Part shown: positions 10,403 to 18,773 of the stretch, in pieces
Layout: each line of letters begins with the position of its first letter
Position numbering within the stretch: position 1 is the first letter of the stretch
Origin: Actinomadura cremea
GTDB taxonomy: Bacteria; Actinomycetota; Actinomycetes; Streptosporangiales; Streptosporangiaceae
Direction: 5' to 3'
Length of the DNA: 64,000 nucleotides
Assembly (NCBI RefSeq): GCF_014648495.1
Contig: NZ_BMRF01000010.1
Span: 1-64,000 of the forward strand
Program-made: the position numbers and the translations under genes
The notes under the pieces: model-generated
Database searches by the model: none
What the model saw: the letters and a program-made list of their open reading frames with translations, nothing else
Told to the model about the DNA's origin: nothing

Positions 10403-11158
10403 AGTCGACATCTATAACTGTGACCGCGTCGGCGAGTGTGGAAGATTTCCAGGTGTAGGGAGATCGCAGTCGCGAAATCGATGCGGGTCTCCAGCCTTTC
10501 CGGTTGGGCAACTCGACCCGCACTGGGTGTGCGTGGACCGGGTGACCGCTGTGGACCCTCGGTGCGGGTCACGGCTCGGGCCATGCCACGCGAGGCCGGG
10601 GGCCCGGCGTGTGAGACCTGGTCGTGGCGCGGGCACGGCCATACGAGCGGCGGTTGTCCGACACCGTTGTGAGGCGGTTCCCGGGTGGACGGGGCACTCG
10701 CTGTGATGGTGGGAGGAAAGCGTGTCAGCGAAGGGCTTGCTGGGCAGGCCTGCAGCGACCTCGGAGCGCACGTCAGCGGTTTGCGTCCTCAGGATCTGGG
10801 GGCACGCGGGAGTGCCGTAGATGCGGCGACCTAACGATGGTGTCTGACCGCTGGGGCCGTTGGACGTTATGTAGGCGCTGGACGACAGGTGAACGCCTAC
10901 GGCATCGCGATGTATGGCCGTAGCCCGACCGCAGACGGTGTAACCGCAGACGGTGTAATCGTCCGGGGTGTCGGCTGTGGCTCGGACGATGCGGCATGCA
11001 TGTCATTGGGCGGCTTGGACGTCGGCGAGGGAGAAGCGGGACGCGCCTGGAGGGCGGCGGGCGACCGACGAGCGGACCTCGAGCGAACACGGGGACAAAC
11101 CCGGACGGGTCCGGCGGGGGGCAAACCGGGGCGAACTTGCGTTTGCCCTGGTCAGGGG
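10403..11158. other. Gene-poor stretch between the immunity gene and tRNA-Lys
   Basis: About 750 bp without a convincing gene. Composition rises back to the genome average, and the short frames present lack ribosome sites or recognisable motifs. The only structure seen is a perfect 15-bp tandem duplication at 10929-10958. It could be remnant DNA of an older toxin cassette or the edge of an integrated island. Confidence 0.5.
10929..10958. repeat. 15-bp perfect tandem duplication
   Basis: Two head-to-tail copies of CCGCAGACGGTGTAA at 10929-10943 and 10944-10958, in the gene-poor stretch before tRNA-Lys. No function is apparent. Confidence 0.8.
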
Positions 11159-11161
11159 TGG

Positions 11162-11234
11162 TGGGTCGCGTGGGACTCGAACCCACAACCTACGGATTAA
11201 AAGTCCGGAGCTCTGCCAATTGAGCTAGCGACCC
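11162..11234 (-). tRNA. tRNA-Lys, anticodon UUU
   Basis: A 73-nt cloverleaf on the minus strand. The acceptor stem GGGTCGC (from 11234) pairs with GCGACCC (to 11163), followed by discriminator A at 11162. The D arm has GCTC/GAGC, the anticodon loop reads CTTTTAA (anticodon TTT) and the T arm is GTGGG-TTCGAGT-CCCAC. The next three minus-strand bases (11161-11159) read CCA, so the 3' CCA may be encoded. The 3' end faces the RHS island, the side where tRNA-targeting integrases insert DNA. Confidence 0.95.
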
Positions 11235-11305
11235 GCCCAGCAAGCGTACCTAGATCGGTGCCGGGTTCGCGACGGGGTTACGGGGGGAGGGTGGATCATG
11301 GGGGG

Positions 11306-11977
11306 ATGAAGCGGGTGGAGCGGGTTGGCGGGCAGTTCGATCTGACGGTGTGGGGCGAGGGGCCCGGTCCGGGGATCCTGCTGGTGCAGGAGATCTTCGG
11401 GGTGGGCGAGTACCTGGAGGCGGTCGCGGAGGATCTCGTGGCGCTGGGGTACGTCGTCGGGGCGCCGGACATGTTCTGGCGGATCGAGCCGAACTGGGCC
11501 GTGCGGCATGACGAGCAGGCCGTGCCTCGGGGGATGTCGATGGTGTCCCGGTTCGACTGGGACCTGGGCATCGAGGACCTGGAGGCCGCGTTGGGGGTGC
11601 TGCGGGGGCTGCCCGAGGTGGGGCGTGTCGGGGTGCTCGGGTTCTGTTTCGGGGGGAACCTGGCGTACCTGCTGGCCAGTCGGGTGGAGTTGCCCGCGGT
11701 TTCGTTCTACGGGTCGGCCGTGCCCGGGTGGGTGGATCGGATGGGGAGCGTCCGGGGGCCGTTGCAGCTCCACTTCGGGGGTGACGATCCGTACATCCCG
11801 CGGGAGGACGTCGCCAAGGTGGAGCGCGCGGCGCGGGACGGCGTCGAGGTGCATGTGCAGGAGGACGGCGGGCACGCGTTCCACAACCGGAAGGCTCCGA
11901 TGTTCTACCAGGAGGCTCCGGCGGAACGGGCCTGGGCGCTCGCGGTCGGGTTCTTGGAGCGGCATCTACACGGGTAG
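11306..11977 (+). CDS. Dienelactone hydrolase family protein
   Basis: 223 residues from the ATG at 11306; an in-frame GTG at 11258 would add a Gly/Arg-rich stretch that overlaps the region next to the tRNA. It is an alpha/beta-hydrolase. The nucleophile elbow is 'GFCFGG' with Cys114, the typical cysteine of dienelactone hydrolases. 'LLVQEIFGV' carries the conserved Glu, 'HFGGDDPYIP' the Asp, and 'GGHAFHN' the catalytic His. Members hydrolyse dienelactones in aromatic ring-cleavage pathways, but many have other ester substrates, and no aromatic-degradation genes are nearby. The 3' end overlaps the convergent ADP-ribosylglycohydrolase gene by 12 nt. Confidence 0.9.
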   Translation: MKRVERVGGQFDLTVWGEGPGPGILLVQEIFGVGEYLEAVAEDLVALGYVVGAPDMFWRIEPNWAVRHDEQAVPRGMSMVSRFDWDLGIEDLEAALGVLRGLPEVGRVGVLGFCFGGNLAYLLASRVELPAVSFYGSAVPGWVDRMGSVRGPLQLHFGGDDPYIPREDVAKVERAARDGVEVHVQEDGGHAFHNRKAPMFYQEAPAERAWALAVGFLERHLHG

Positions 11978-12793
11978 GGGCTCGCACTGGGCGATCCAGG
12001 GCGCGGGCGGGTCGCCGATGATGCCGCCGACGATGGCGCAGTTGGTGTCGATGTCGCCGCCGGCGGCGGCGGTCGTCCAGAAGGCGCGCTCGTAGTCCCC
12101 CTGGTTGCGGGCCGCGGCCCAGAGGGCGAACGGGACGGTGTCATGTGCGGCGACCCGGCGCCCGTTGCCGAGGACGGCGGAGGCCGTCCGGGGGTCGCCG
12201 AGGGGGAGGAGGCGGCGGGCCTCGATGAGGCCGTCGCGGACGTTCGTGGGGGGCGTGTGGTCGATCACCGTGTCGAGGAACGCGCCCGGGGTGGTGCGGG
12301 GGAGGGACGTCGCGACGGCGACGGCGATCGCGCCGGCGACGGCCTCGGGGTGCGGGTGGGTGACCTCGGCGGAGAGGGCCGCCTGGCGGGCGGCGGACGC
12401 CGGGTCGCCGTGGTGGTGCGCGCCGATGGCGGCGACGCGCATGGCGGCGCCGTTGCCCCAGGAGCCCCGGCCGTCGAAGGGTTCGCGGGCGAGGGCGCGC
12501 CAGTCGCCGCCTTCGCGGATCAGCCGGAGGAGCCGGTTGGTCGAGGGGCCGTAGCCGCGGTCGAAGTCGTGGTTCTCGGCGAACGCGGTGGCCAGCGCGT
12601 CCTGGTCGATGCTGCCGTGGGTTTCGAGGATCGTGCAGATCGAGGCCGCCATCTCGGTGTCGTCCGTCCACTGCCAGGGGCCCGGGGGGAGCGACCGGGC
12701 CTCGAACGCGGGCCTGTTGGCGGGGACGAAGAACTGGGAGCCGAGCGCGTCGCCCACGGCGAGGGCTTGGAGGGCTGCGCGGGCGCGGTTCAC
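11966..12793 (-). CDS. ADP-ribosylglycohydrolase family protein
   Basis: 275 residues. It has the family's metal and substrate motifs in order: 'GDALGS' near the N-terminus, 'WTDDTEM', 'GSWGNGAAMR', and 'GGDIDTNCAIVGGI' near the C-terminus, whose Asp residues bind the two Mg2+ ions. The fold removes ADP-ribose from proteins or related conjugates in the cytoplasm. The GTG start at 12793 overlaps the TGA of the upstream LuxR regulator as GTGA, so the two are translationally coupled. The substrate is not evident; coupling to a LAL regulator suggests a signalling or catabolic role (inference). Confidence 0.9.
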   Translation of the reverse strand: MNRARAALQALAVGDALGSQFFVPANRPAFEARSLPPGPWQWTDDTEMAASICTILETHGSIDQDALATAFAENHDFDRGYGPSTNRLLRLIREGGDWRALAREPFDGRGSWGNGAAMRVAAIGAHHHGDPASAARQAALSAEVTHPHPEAVAGAIAVAVATSLPRTTPGAFLDTVIDHTPPTNVRDGLIEARRLLPLGDPRTASAVLGNGRRVAAHDTVPFALWAAARNQGDYERAFWTTAAAGGDIDTNCAIVGGIIGDPPAPWIAQCEPLPV

Positions 12794-15378
12794 GCGGGCT
12801 CCAGGAGGTGGGAGAGTTCCCTGCGCGAGGAGATCCCGAGCTTCGGGTACGCCTTGTACAGGTGGTACTCGACCGTGCGAGGGCTGAGGAACAACTGGGC
12901 TGCGATCTCACGGCTGCTGGTGCCCGCGGCTGCGAGCCGGACGACTTGGAGTTCCTGCGGCGTCAACCGTTCGAGTGCGTCCGGTGCAGGGGACGAAGTC
13001 GAAGGTTCGCCCGTCGCCCGGAGTTCGGCGCGCGCGCGGTCGAGCCACGGGGTCGCGCAAAGTCGTTCGAAGATCTCTACTGCAGAGCGCAGGGGAACTC
13101 GGGAATCGGAGCGGCGTCGGGAACGGCGGAGCCACTCGCCGTAGAGGAGTTCGGTTCGGGCTCTCTCGAAGGGGCGCGTCGAGTGTTCGTGGAGTTCGAT
13201 CGTCCGGATGAAGGGTTCTTCCTCGTCGGTCAGCAGGGCTTCGCAGCGTGCGGCGACTGCGAGCGCCCACGGTCGGTTCGCGGCGCGGGCCCACGCGGTG
13301 AAGCGGTCGTGGACGGGACGGGCGCGCTCCGGGGCACCCGAGCGGACGGCGGCCTCGACGAGGTCGGCGGCGGCGAGGACCGCGCGGTGCCCGCGGGGGC
13401 CGCGGACGATGTCCTCGAGGCGGCGGAGGGCGTCGTCGTGGCGGCCGAGGGCGAGGTCGAGGAGGGCGCGCGCGCCGTCGTCGGGCGCGTCGCGGGTGAG
13501 GTCGCGCAGGCGGTCCTCGTCGCCCTCGATGGCGGCGACGCGGGCGAGGGCGGCGCCGAGGCGGCCGGCCCGGCGGGCGAGGCCGGTGTCGCGGGCGAGG
13601 GCGACGGCCTCGGCGACGGACGCCTCGGCGTCGGCGTGCCGGCCGGTCATGATCTGGACGTGGGCCTGGGTCCGCAGGACGTTCGGGAGCGTGCCGACGA
13701 GGCCGTGCCGGCGGCAGCGGTCGGCCTCGGCGGCGGCGTGGTCGAGGGCGGCGCGGTCGTCGCCGAGGATGAGCGCGAGCCGGGCGGCGCGGTGCCGGTC
13801 GTCCTCGCGGGCGACGAGGCCGGCGAGGATCGGCAGGCCGCGGGCGTGCTCGCCGCGGACCTGGTGCGCGAGGCCCTGGACGTACGGGTCGTCCGGCAGG
13901 GCCCGCGCGACGCGCAGGACGGACGGCGCGTCGGACGTCCACGCGTACGTGGCGGCGTCGCGCAGCATCGCGGTGCGGTCGCCCGGTCCGGCGTCGGCGG
14001 CGTGCTCGGTGAGCATGCGGACGGCGGTGCGGGGGTCGCCGCGTTCGAACTCGACGGTGGCGTGGACGCGGCCGAGGCGGGCGCGGGCGGCGGGGGCGGT
14101 GGTGAGGTGTCCGGCGGACGTCGCGAGTTGTTCGGCTTCGTCGAGGTTCCCGGCTTGGAGGGTGAGGTCGGCGGCGGCGGAGAGTCGTGCCGCGCGCGCT
14201 TGGGCGTCGGGTGTGAGTTCGGCTGCCTGCCTGTAGAGGACGGACGCGGTCGCGTAACCGGTGCGGTTCCGCGCGCGCTCTGCGGCTTGCTCGATCTCCT
14301 TGGCGACGTCCTCGTCCGGGACCATCGCGGCGGACGCGCGGTGCCGCGCCCGGCAGTCGAGGTCGTCGGCGGTGTCGGCGAGGGCCTGGTGGACGGCGAT
14401 GCGCTGCGTGGACACGGCGCCCTGGTAGGCGGCCGTGAGGATCAGCGGGTGCCGGAAGGCGATCGAGCGGCCGGAGACCTCGACGAGCCCGGCGCGTTCG
14501 GCGTCGGCGAGGTCGGCCAGGCCGGCGTCGAAGCGGCGGGCGGCGCCGAGCAGGGACGGCAGGTGGCCGCGCCCCTCGGCGGCCGCGATCAGCAGCATGA
14601 CCTGGGCTTTGCCGGGGAGTTCGGCGATACGTTCGCGGAACGCGGCGGTGACCCGCTCGGCGACCGGGAGCGGGTCGGGGTTGCAGGGCAGGCGTTGCCC
14701 GGCGGTGGCGAGCTCGCGCAGGGCGAGGGGGTTGCCCTGGGATTCGCGGATGACGCGGGGGCGGGCGCGGTGCGGGACGTCCCGGTCGGCGAGCATCCGC
14801 TCGGCCTCGCGGGGGGCGAGGCGTTCGAGGGGCAGTTCGGGCAGGCCGGTGCCGGTGAAGCCCGCGTCGCGGGCGGCGAACAGCATCACGACGCCGTCGG
14901 CGGTGAGGCGGCGGGCGGCGAACAGCAGCGCCTGGGCGGTGGCGTCGTCGAGCCACTGGGCGTCGTCGACGACGCAGAGGGCGGGGCCGGTCTCCTCGGC
15001 GAGGTCGGCGAGGAGGGTGAGGACGGCGAGACCGGCGGTGAACCGGTCGCGGTGGCCGGTGGGGGCGCCGGGGTCGTCGAGGGCGGTGCGCAGCGCGGAC
15101 GCCTGCGGGGCGGGGAGCGCGTCGATCCGGTCGCGGACGTGCCACAGCAGCTGGTTCAGGCCCGCGTAGGCGAGGGTGGACTCGGCCTGGACGCCGACGG
15201 CGCGCAGGACGTGCGTGCCGCCGCGGGCGCGCAGCGCCGACTCGGCGTCGTCCAGCAGCGCCGACTTGCCGATGCCCGCCTCGCCGCGCAGCAGCACCGC
15301 GCCGCTGCGGCGGTGGTCGCGGGCCTCGTCGAGCAGCGTGGCGATGCGCGTTCGTTCCAGGTTCCGCCCGTAGAGCAC
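12790..15378 (-). CDS. LuxR-family LAL (MalT-like) ATP-binding transcriptional regulator
   Basis: 862 residues. The N-terminus 'MLYGRNLERTRI' leads into a P-loop ('RGEAGIGKSALL', about residues 25-40), and 'LCVVDDAQWLDDAT' is the Walker B/STAND signature. A long helical, TPR-like middle follows. The last 65 residues are a LuxR HTH: 'LTPQELQVVRLAAAG', 'SSREIAAQLFLSPRTVEYHL'. LAL regulators bind a ligand and ATP, oligomerise and activate transcription. On the minus strand TAGTTT (15390-15385) lies 6 nt before the GTG start and there is no Shine-Dalgarno, which suggests a leaderless mRNA. The gene diverges from the Old Yellow Enzyme gene across 102 bp holding a palindrome, and it likely controls both directions. 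Confidence 0.93.
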   Translation of the reverse strand: MLYGRNLERTRIATLLDEARDHRRSGAVLLRGEAGIGKSALLDDAESALRARGGTHVLRAVGVQAESTLAYAGLNQLLWHVRDRIDALPAPQASALRTALDDPGAPTGHRDRFTAGLAVLTLLADLAEETGPALCVVDDAQWLDDATAQALLFAARRLTADGVVMLFAARDAGFTGTGLPELPLERLAPREAERMLADRDVPHRARPRVIRESQGNPLALRELATAGQRLPCNPDPLPVAERVTAAFRERIAELPGKAQVMLLIAAAEGRGHLPSLLGAARRFDAGLADLADAERAGLVEVSGRSIAFRHPLILTAAYQGAVSTQRIAVHQALADTADDLDCRARHRASAAMVPDEDVAKEIEQAAERARNRTGYATASVLYRQAAELTPDAQARAARLSAAADLTLQAGNLDEAEQLATSAGHLTTAPAARARLGRVHATVEFERGDPRTAVRMLTEHAADAGPGDRTAMLRDAATYAWTSDAPSVLRVARALPDDPYVQGLAHQVRGEHARGLPILAGLVAREDDRHRAARLALILGDDRAALDHAAAEADRCRRHGLVGTLPNVLRTQAHVQIMTGRHADAEASVAEAVALARDTGLARRAGRLGAALARVAAIEGDEDRLRDLTRDAPDDGARALLDLALGRHDDALRRLEDIVRGPRGHRAVLAAADLVEAAVRSGAPERARPVHDRFTAWARAANRPWALAVAARCEALLTDEEEPFIRTIELHEHSTRPFERARTELLYGEWLRRSRRRSDSRVPLRSAVEIFERLCATPWLDRARAELRATGEPSTSSPAPDALERLTPQELQVVRLAAAGTSSREIAAQLFLSPRTVEYHLYKAYPKLGISSRRELSHLLEPA

Positions 15379-15400
15379 GGGTCCAAACTACGGGGGCCAG

Positions 15401-15415
15401 GTACCGAAACGGTAC
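15401..15415. promoter_or_regulatory. Perfect palindrome in the LAL/OYE divergent promoter
   Basis: GTACCG-AAA-CGGTAC, a 6+3+6 perfect inverted repeat in the 102-bp region between the divergent LAL regulator and OYE genes. It lies just upstream of the regulator's predicted -10. This is a plausible operator; the protein that binds is unknown, and the symmetry would also fit a TetR- or ArsR-type dimer. Confidence 0.45.
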
Positions 15416-15480
15416 GGATGCGCCCCGTAAGCGGTGGTTCGTAGGTTCGTGACCATCGGAAACGCCGCTAGGAGGACGTG

Positions 15481-16557
15481 ATGGACGAGCTGTTCGAGCC
15501 GGTGTCGATCGGGAAGCTGGAGCTGCCGAACCGGTTGGTGATGTCGGCGATGACCCGGAGCCGGGCCTTCGCGGACGGCAGGGTGTCGGACCTGACGGTC
15601 GAGTACTACCGGCAGCGGGCGGGCGCGGGGCTGATCGTCACGGAGGGGACGCAGCCGAGCGTGCGGGGTCAGGGGTACATGTGGACGCCGGGACTGCACG
15701 ACGCGGAGCAGGTGGCGGCGTGGCGGAAGGTGACGGACGCGGTGCACGCGGAGGGCGGGCGCATCTTCGCCCAGATCATGCATTCGGGACGTGTCGGGCA
15801 TCCGGTGCTGTACCCGGACGGGGGGCTGCCGGTGGGGCCGTCGCCGATCGCGACCGGCGGGCAGCTGTTCCACCCGGACGGGAAGCTGGACCACCCGGAG
15901 CCGCGGGAGATGACGCGGGACGACATCGCGGGGGCCGTCGCCGAGTTCGCCGACGCCGCGCGCAACGCGGTCGAGGCCGGGTTCGACGGGATCGAGCTGC
16001 ACGGGGCGAACGGCTACCTGATCCACCAGTTCCTCGGCGACGGCAGCAACGTCCGGACGGACGAGTACGGCGGCTCGATCGAGAACCGCATCCGGTTCGG
16101 CGTGGAGGTCGCGCGGGCGGTCGCGGCGGCGATCGGGCCCGAGCGGGTGGGTTTCCGGGTGTCGCCGGGCAACCCGGCGAACGGGGTGAGCGAGAGCGAC
16201 ACGCCGGAGCTGTACGCGGCGCTCGTCGCGGCCCTCGCGCCGCTCGGGCTCGCGTACCTGCACGTCATGGAGCTGGGCGATCGCGAGACGACGCGGCTGA
16301 TCCGCGCGGGATGGCCGGGCGCGCTCGTCCTGAACCCCCATCCGGTGCTGGACGGCTCGGCGGCGAGCCCCGAGGACGGCGCGGCGGCGCTGCGGGACGG
16401 CGTCGCGGACGCGATCGCGCTGGCGCAGCTGTGGCTGGCGAACCCGGACCTGCCGGAGCGGATCCGCGCGGGCGGCCCGTACAACGCGGCCGACGCGGCG
16501 TCCTTCTACGGCGGCGACCACCGCGGCTACACCGACTACCCGACGCTCGCCGGCTGA
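15481..16557 (+). CDS. Old Yellow Enzyme family alkene reductase
   Basis: 358 residues from the ATG at 15481, preceded by AGGAGG ending 5 nt upstream; a GTG at 15478 is too close to that site. This is an FMN TIM barrel: 'NRLVMSAMTRSRA' (flavin binding), 'IFAQIMHSGRVGHP', then 'GFDGIELHGANGYLIHQFL', whose His174 and Asn177 bind the substrate carbonyl. 'DEYGGSIENRIRF' and 'VGFRVSPGN' follow. Members reduce activated C=C bonds of enones, maleimides or nitroesters with NAD(P)H. Its closest look is to NemA/xenobiotic reductases. It is divergent from the LAL regulator and followed by a strong terminator. Confidence 0.93.
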   Translation: MDELFEPVSIGKLELPNRLVMSAMTRSRAFADGRVSDLTVEYYRQRAGAGLIVTEGTQPSVRGQGYMWTPGLHDAEQVAAWRKVTDAVHAEGGRIFAQIMHSGRVGHPVLYPDGGLPVGPSPIATGGQLFHPDGKLDHPEPREMTRDDIAGAVAEFADAARNAVEAGFDGIELHGANGYLIHQFLGDGSNVRTDEYGGSIENRIRFGVEVARAVAAAIGPERVGFRVSPGNPANGVSESDTPELYAALVAALAPLGLAYLHVMELGDRETTRLIRAGWPGALVLNPHPVLDGSAASPEDGAAALRDGVADAIALAQLWLANPDLPERIRAGGPYNAADAASFYGGDHRGYTDYPTLAG

Positions 16558-16563
16558 TACCCC

Positions 16564-16592
16564 GCCCCGCACCGTTTCGCACGGTGCGGGGC
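16564..16592 (+). terminator. Hairpin terminator after the OYE gene
   Basis: A perfect 12-bp stem (16564-16575 with 16581-16592) and a 5-nt loop TTCGC, starting 7 nt after the stop codon. There is no U tract, as is common in GC-rich actinomycetes. Confidence 0.75.
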
Positions 16593-16618
16593 TCGCCGGA
16601 TGTGGCCGTTCCGAAGCA

Positions 16619-16647
16619 TTGACGGGTGCCTCTCCAACATCTGTAGT
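16619..16647 (+). promoter_or_regulatory. Candidate promoter for the GH1 gene
   Basis: TTGACG at 16619-16624 and TGTAGT at 16642-16647, 17 bp apart, about 33 nt before the GTG start. The -35 matches the vegetative consensus well and the -10 matches at 4 of 6 positions. Confidence 0.45.
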
Positions 16648-16679
16648 CCGAGAAAGGCTCATGTTCATCGGAGGTTCCC

Positions 16680-18020
16680 GTGCTCGGCCGATCCCGCTGT
16701 GCGTGTCTCCTGTCCGTCCTGGTGCTCCTGGCCGCGCTGGCGCCCCCCGCGTCGGCGGCCGCCCCTCCCGGGACCGCCAGGTTCCCCGCGGACTTCCTCT
16801 GGGGCGTCTCCACGAGCGGATTCCAGAGTGAAGGCCACTTTCCCGACAGCAACTGGACCCGCTACGTCGAGCGCGAGGCGGGCGAGGTCGAGGACCCCTA
16901 CCGCGACTCGGTCGACTTCCGGCACCGCTACCCGAGCGACCTCAAGCTCGCGCAGGGCCTCGGGGTGAACGTCTTCCGGACGTCGATCGAGTGGGCGCGC
17001 CTCGAACCCCGCCGCGGGCAGCGCGACCCGGAGGCGATCGCCTACTACGACGACCTGGTCCGCCGCATCCGCGCCACCGGGATGCGTCCGATGCTGACCC
17101 TCGACCACTGGGTGTACCCGGGCTGGGTCGCCGACCAGGGCGCCTGGGACAACGCGCGTACGCAGGAGGACTGGCTCCGCCACGCCGAGTTCGTCGTGAA
17201 CCGGTACAAGGACATGGACGTCCTGTGGGTCACCTTCAACGAGGCCAGTTCGTACATCTACCGGGAGTTGACGCACCGTCCGCTGGACCTCGGGCAGCTC
17301 CTCACGATGCAGAAGGCGCTCGTCAAGACCCACCGGGCCGCCTACGACATGATCCACCGCATCGACCCGGGCGCCATGGTGTCGAGCAACGTCGCCTACG
17401 GCACGGTCCTCAACGGGCTGTTCGACGCGGCCCTGTTCAACGAGGCCACCGACAAGCTCGACTTCATCGGGCTCGACTACTACTACGGCGCGAACCTGGA
17501 GAACATCAGCGCCGCCAACGCGCTGACGGGCGAACTGTGGAAGATCGACCCCGCCCCAGAAGAGCTGTACTACGCGCTGAAGCAGTACCACCTGCGCCTA
17601 CCGGACCTGCCGATCTACATAGTGGAAAGCGGCATGCCCCTGGACAACGGCAAGCCGCGCCCGGACGGCTACACGCGCTCGAACCACCTGCGTGACCACA
17701 TCTACTGGATCCAGCGGGCCATGGCGGAGGGCGTGCCGGTGATGGGCTACAACTACTGGAGCCTCACCGACAACTACGAGTGGGGCAGCTACCAGCCGCG
17801 CTTCGGCCTTTACACGGTGGACGTCCTGACCGACCCGTCCCTGACCCGGCGCCCGACCGAGGCCGTCCCCACCTACCGGTCGCTGATCGCCCAACGGGGC
17901 GTCCCGTCCGGGTACGTCCCGGTCCGGAAGCCGGGGTGGTGCTCGATCGGCGATCCGCTCGGGAGTTGCTTCGGGACGCCCGCGACCCCGCCCGCCTCGT
18001 ACCCGTCCGGACGCTCCTGA
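16680..18020 (+). CDS. Secreted glycoside hydrolase family 1 (beta-glucosidase-like)
   Basis: 446 residues; GGAGG (16670-16674) lies 5 nt before the GTG. A signal peptide ends near 'PPASAAAPP', so it is exported. The GH1 barrel begins 'FPADFLWGVSTSGFQSEG'. The acid/base Glu188 lies in 'TFNEAS' and the nucleophile Glu316 in 'YIVESGMP'. 'GYNYWSLTDNYEW' is the family's late aglycone motif. The short 'VESG' in place of the usual 'TENG' marks a divergent subgroup. It likely removes terminal beta-linked sugars outside the cell; the specificity is unknown. It stands alone between a terminator and the SCO5389-family gene. Confidence 0.93.
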   Translation: MLGRSRCACLLSVLVLLAALAPPASAAAPPGTARFPADFLWGVSTSGFQSEGHFPDSNWTRYVEREAGEVEDPYRDSVDFRHRYPSDLKLAQGLGVNVFRTSIEWARLEPRRGQRDPEAIAYYDDLVRRIRATGMRPMLTLDHWVYPGWVADQGAWDNARTQEDWLRHAEFVVNRYKDMDVLWVTFNEASSYIYRELTHRPLDLGQLLTMQKALVKTHRAAYDMIHRIDPGAMVSSNVAYGTVLNGLFDAALFNEATDKLDFIGLDYYYGANLENISAANALTGELWKIDPAPEELYYALKQYHLRLPDLPIYIVESGMPLDNGKPRPDGYTRSNHLRDHIYWIQRAMAEGVPVMGYNYWSLTDNYEWGSYQPRFGLYTVDVLTDPSLTRRPTEAVPTYRSLIAQRGVPSGYVPVRKPGWCSIGDPLGSCFGTPATPPASYPSGRS

Positions 18021-18050
18021 CCGGAAACTCCCGACCTTCTCGGACTGGAA

Positions 18051-18067
18051 ATGACAACCGTTTCCAT
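18051..18067. promoter_or_regulatory. Zur-like 17-bp imperfect palindrome
   Basis: ATGACAACCGTTTCCAT matches its own reverse complement at 13 of 17 positions, with the pattern ATG-N2-AAC-N-GTT-N2-CAT. It lies 42 bp before the SCO5389-family start. The arrangement resembles actinobacterial Zur (zinc) boxes. This is a pattern match only. Confidence 0.35.
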
Positions 18068-18109
18068 GTGAGAGTGGTGGCGTCCTGCCCAGAAGTGAGG
18101 GAGTGCGTC

Positions 18110-18505
18110 ATGTCGCTGACCGTCGACGACCGGCTCATGGAGAACGCGATGAGGGGAGAGGTGGACGACGCGTCGTTCGTCGCGTGCGTGCGCGCCTCGC
18201 TGCCGTACGCCTGGGAGGTGATCAGCGGCGTCGTCGAGCGGATGCGGGACGGCGCCGAGGGCTTCGCCGACAACCGGACGCCGCCGCCGGACGAGCGGGC
18301 GCGCGGCGAGCTGCTGCGGGCCCTCGCGAGCGACGCGATGCGCGGTGCCCTCGAACGCCACTTCGGGGTGCGGCTGGCGTTCCAGAACTGCCACCGCGTC
18401 GCCGCGTTCGACCCGCGCGCCGAAGGCGGCGCCGAACGCTACGAGCGGTTCGTCTCCCCCCGCGCCCAGATCCTGAACCAGTCGCCGGAGCTGGTCGACT
18501 GCTGA
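18110..18505 (+). CDS. SCO5389 family protein
   Basis: 131 residues from the ATG at 18110, with a purine-rich AGGGAG site just upstream. It matches what I recall of the conserved actinobacterial SCO5389 family almost end to end: 'GEVDDASFVACVRASLPYAWE', 'TPPPDERARGELLRALASDA', 'HFGVRLAFQNCHRVAAF' and the invariant tail 'LNQSPELVDC'. Its function is not established. It is small, probably cytoplasmic and has no membrane segment. A palindrome resembling a Zur site lies in its promoter region and a very strong hairpin follows it, so it is probably monocistronic. Confidence 0.92.
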   Translation: MSLTVDDRLMENAMRGEVDDASFVACVRASLPYAWEVISGVVERMRDGAEGFADNRTPPPDERARGELLRALASDAMRGALERHFGVRLAFQNCHRVAAFDPRAEGGAERYERFVSPRAQILNQSPELVDC

Positions 18506-18512
18506 CCCCGAT

Positions 18513-18559
18513 CGACGGCTGCGGCGGCGGGCCGCGCGGGCCCGCCGCCGCAGCCGTCG
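18513..18559 (+). terminator. 21-bp perfect hairpin terminator
   Basis: 18513-18533 pairs perfectly with 18539-18559 around the loop GCGCG, starting 8 nt after the SCO5389-family stop. It is the longest perfect stem I found in the window. Confidence 0.85.
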
Positions 18560-18773
18560 CGTCCGGCGCGTCCGTGGCGGCCGCACCGCCGTCCGGACGA
18601 CCCGGCACCCCTTTCGGCCGTCCATAAACCCGAATGAGCCCGGTTTCCCCGGGTACCTGGGGAACGCGACCGCCAACGAGTCAGGGGATCGCGTGGGAGT
18701 TGTGCAGGCCCGGTCGTGGGCGGCCGGGCGCGGATCCGGGTCTCCGGGGCCGGGCGGGGCCGCGGAGGGGCTC

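Noticed and set aside
11258-11305. N-terminal extension of the dienelactone hydrolase
   Set aside because: The added residues are Gly/Arg-rich and match no family start; the ATG at 11306 begins the conserved fold.
12808-15444. Very long open frame antisense to the LAL regulator
   Set aside because: Gly/Val/Glu-rich mirror of a GC-rich gene that has clear P-loop and HTH motifs on the minus strand.
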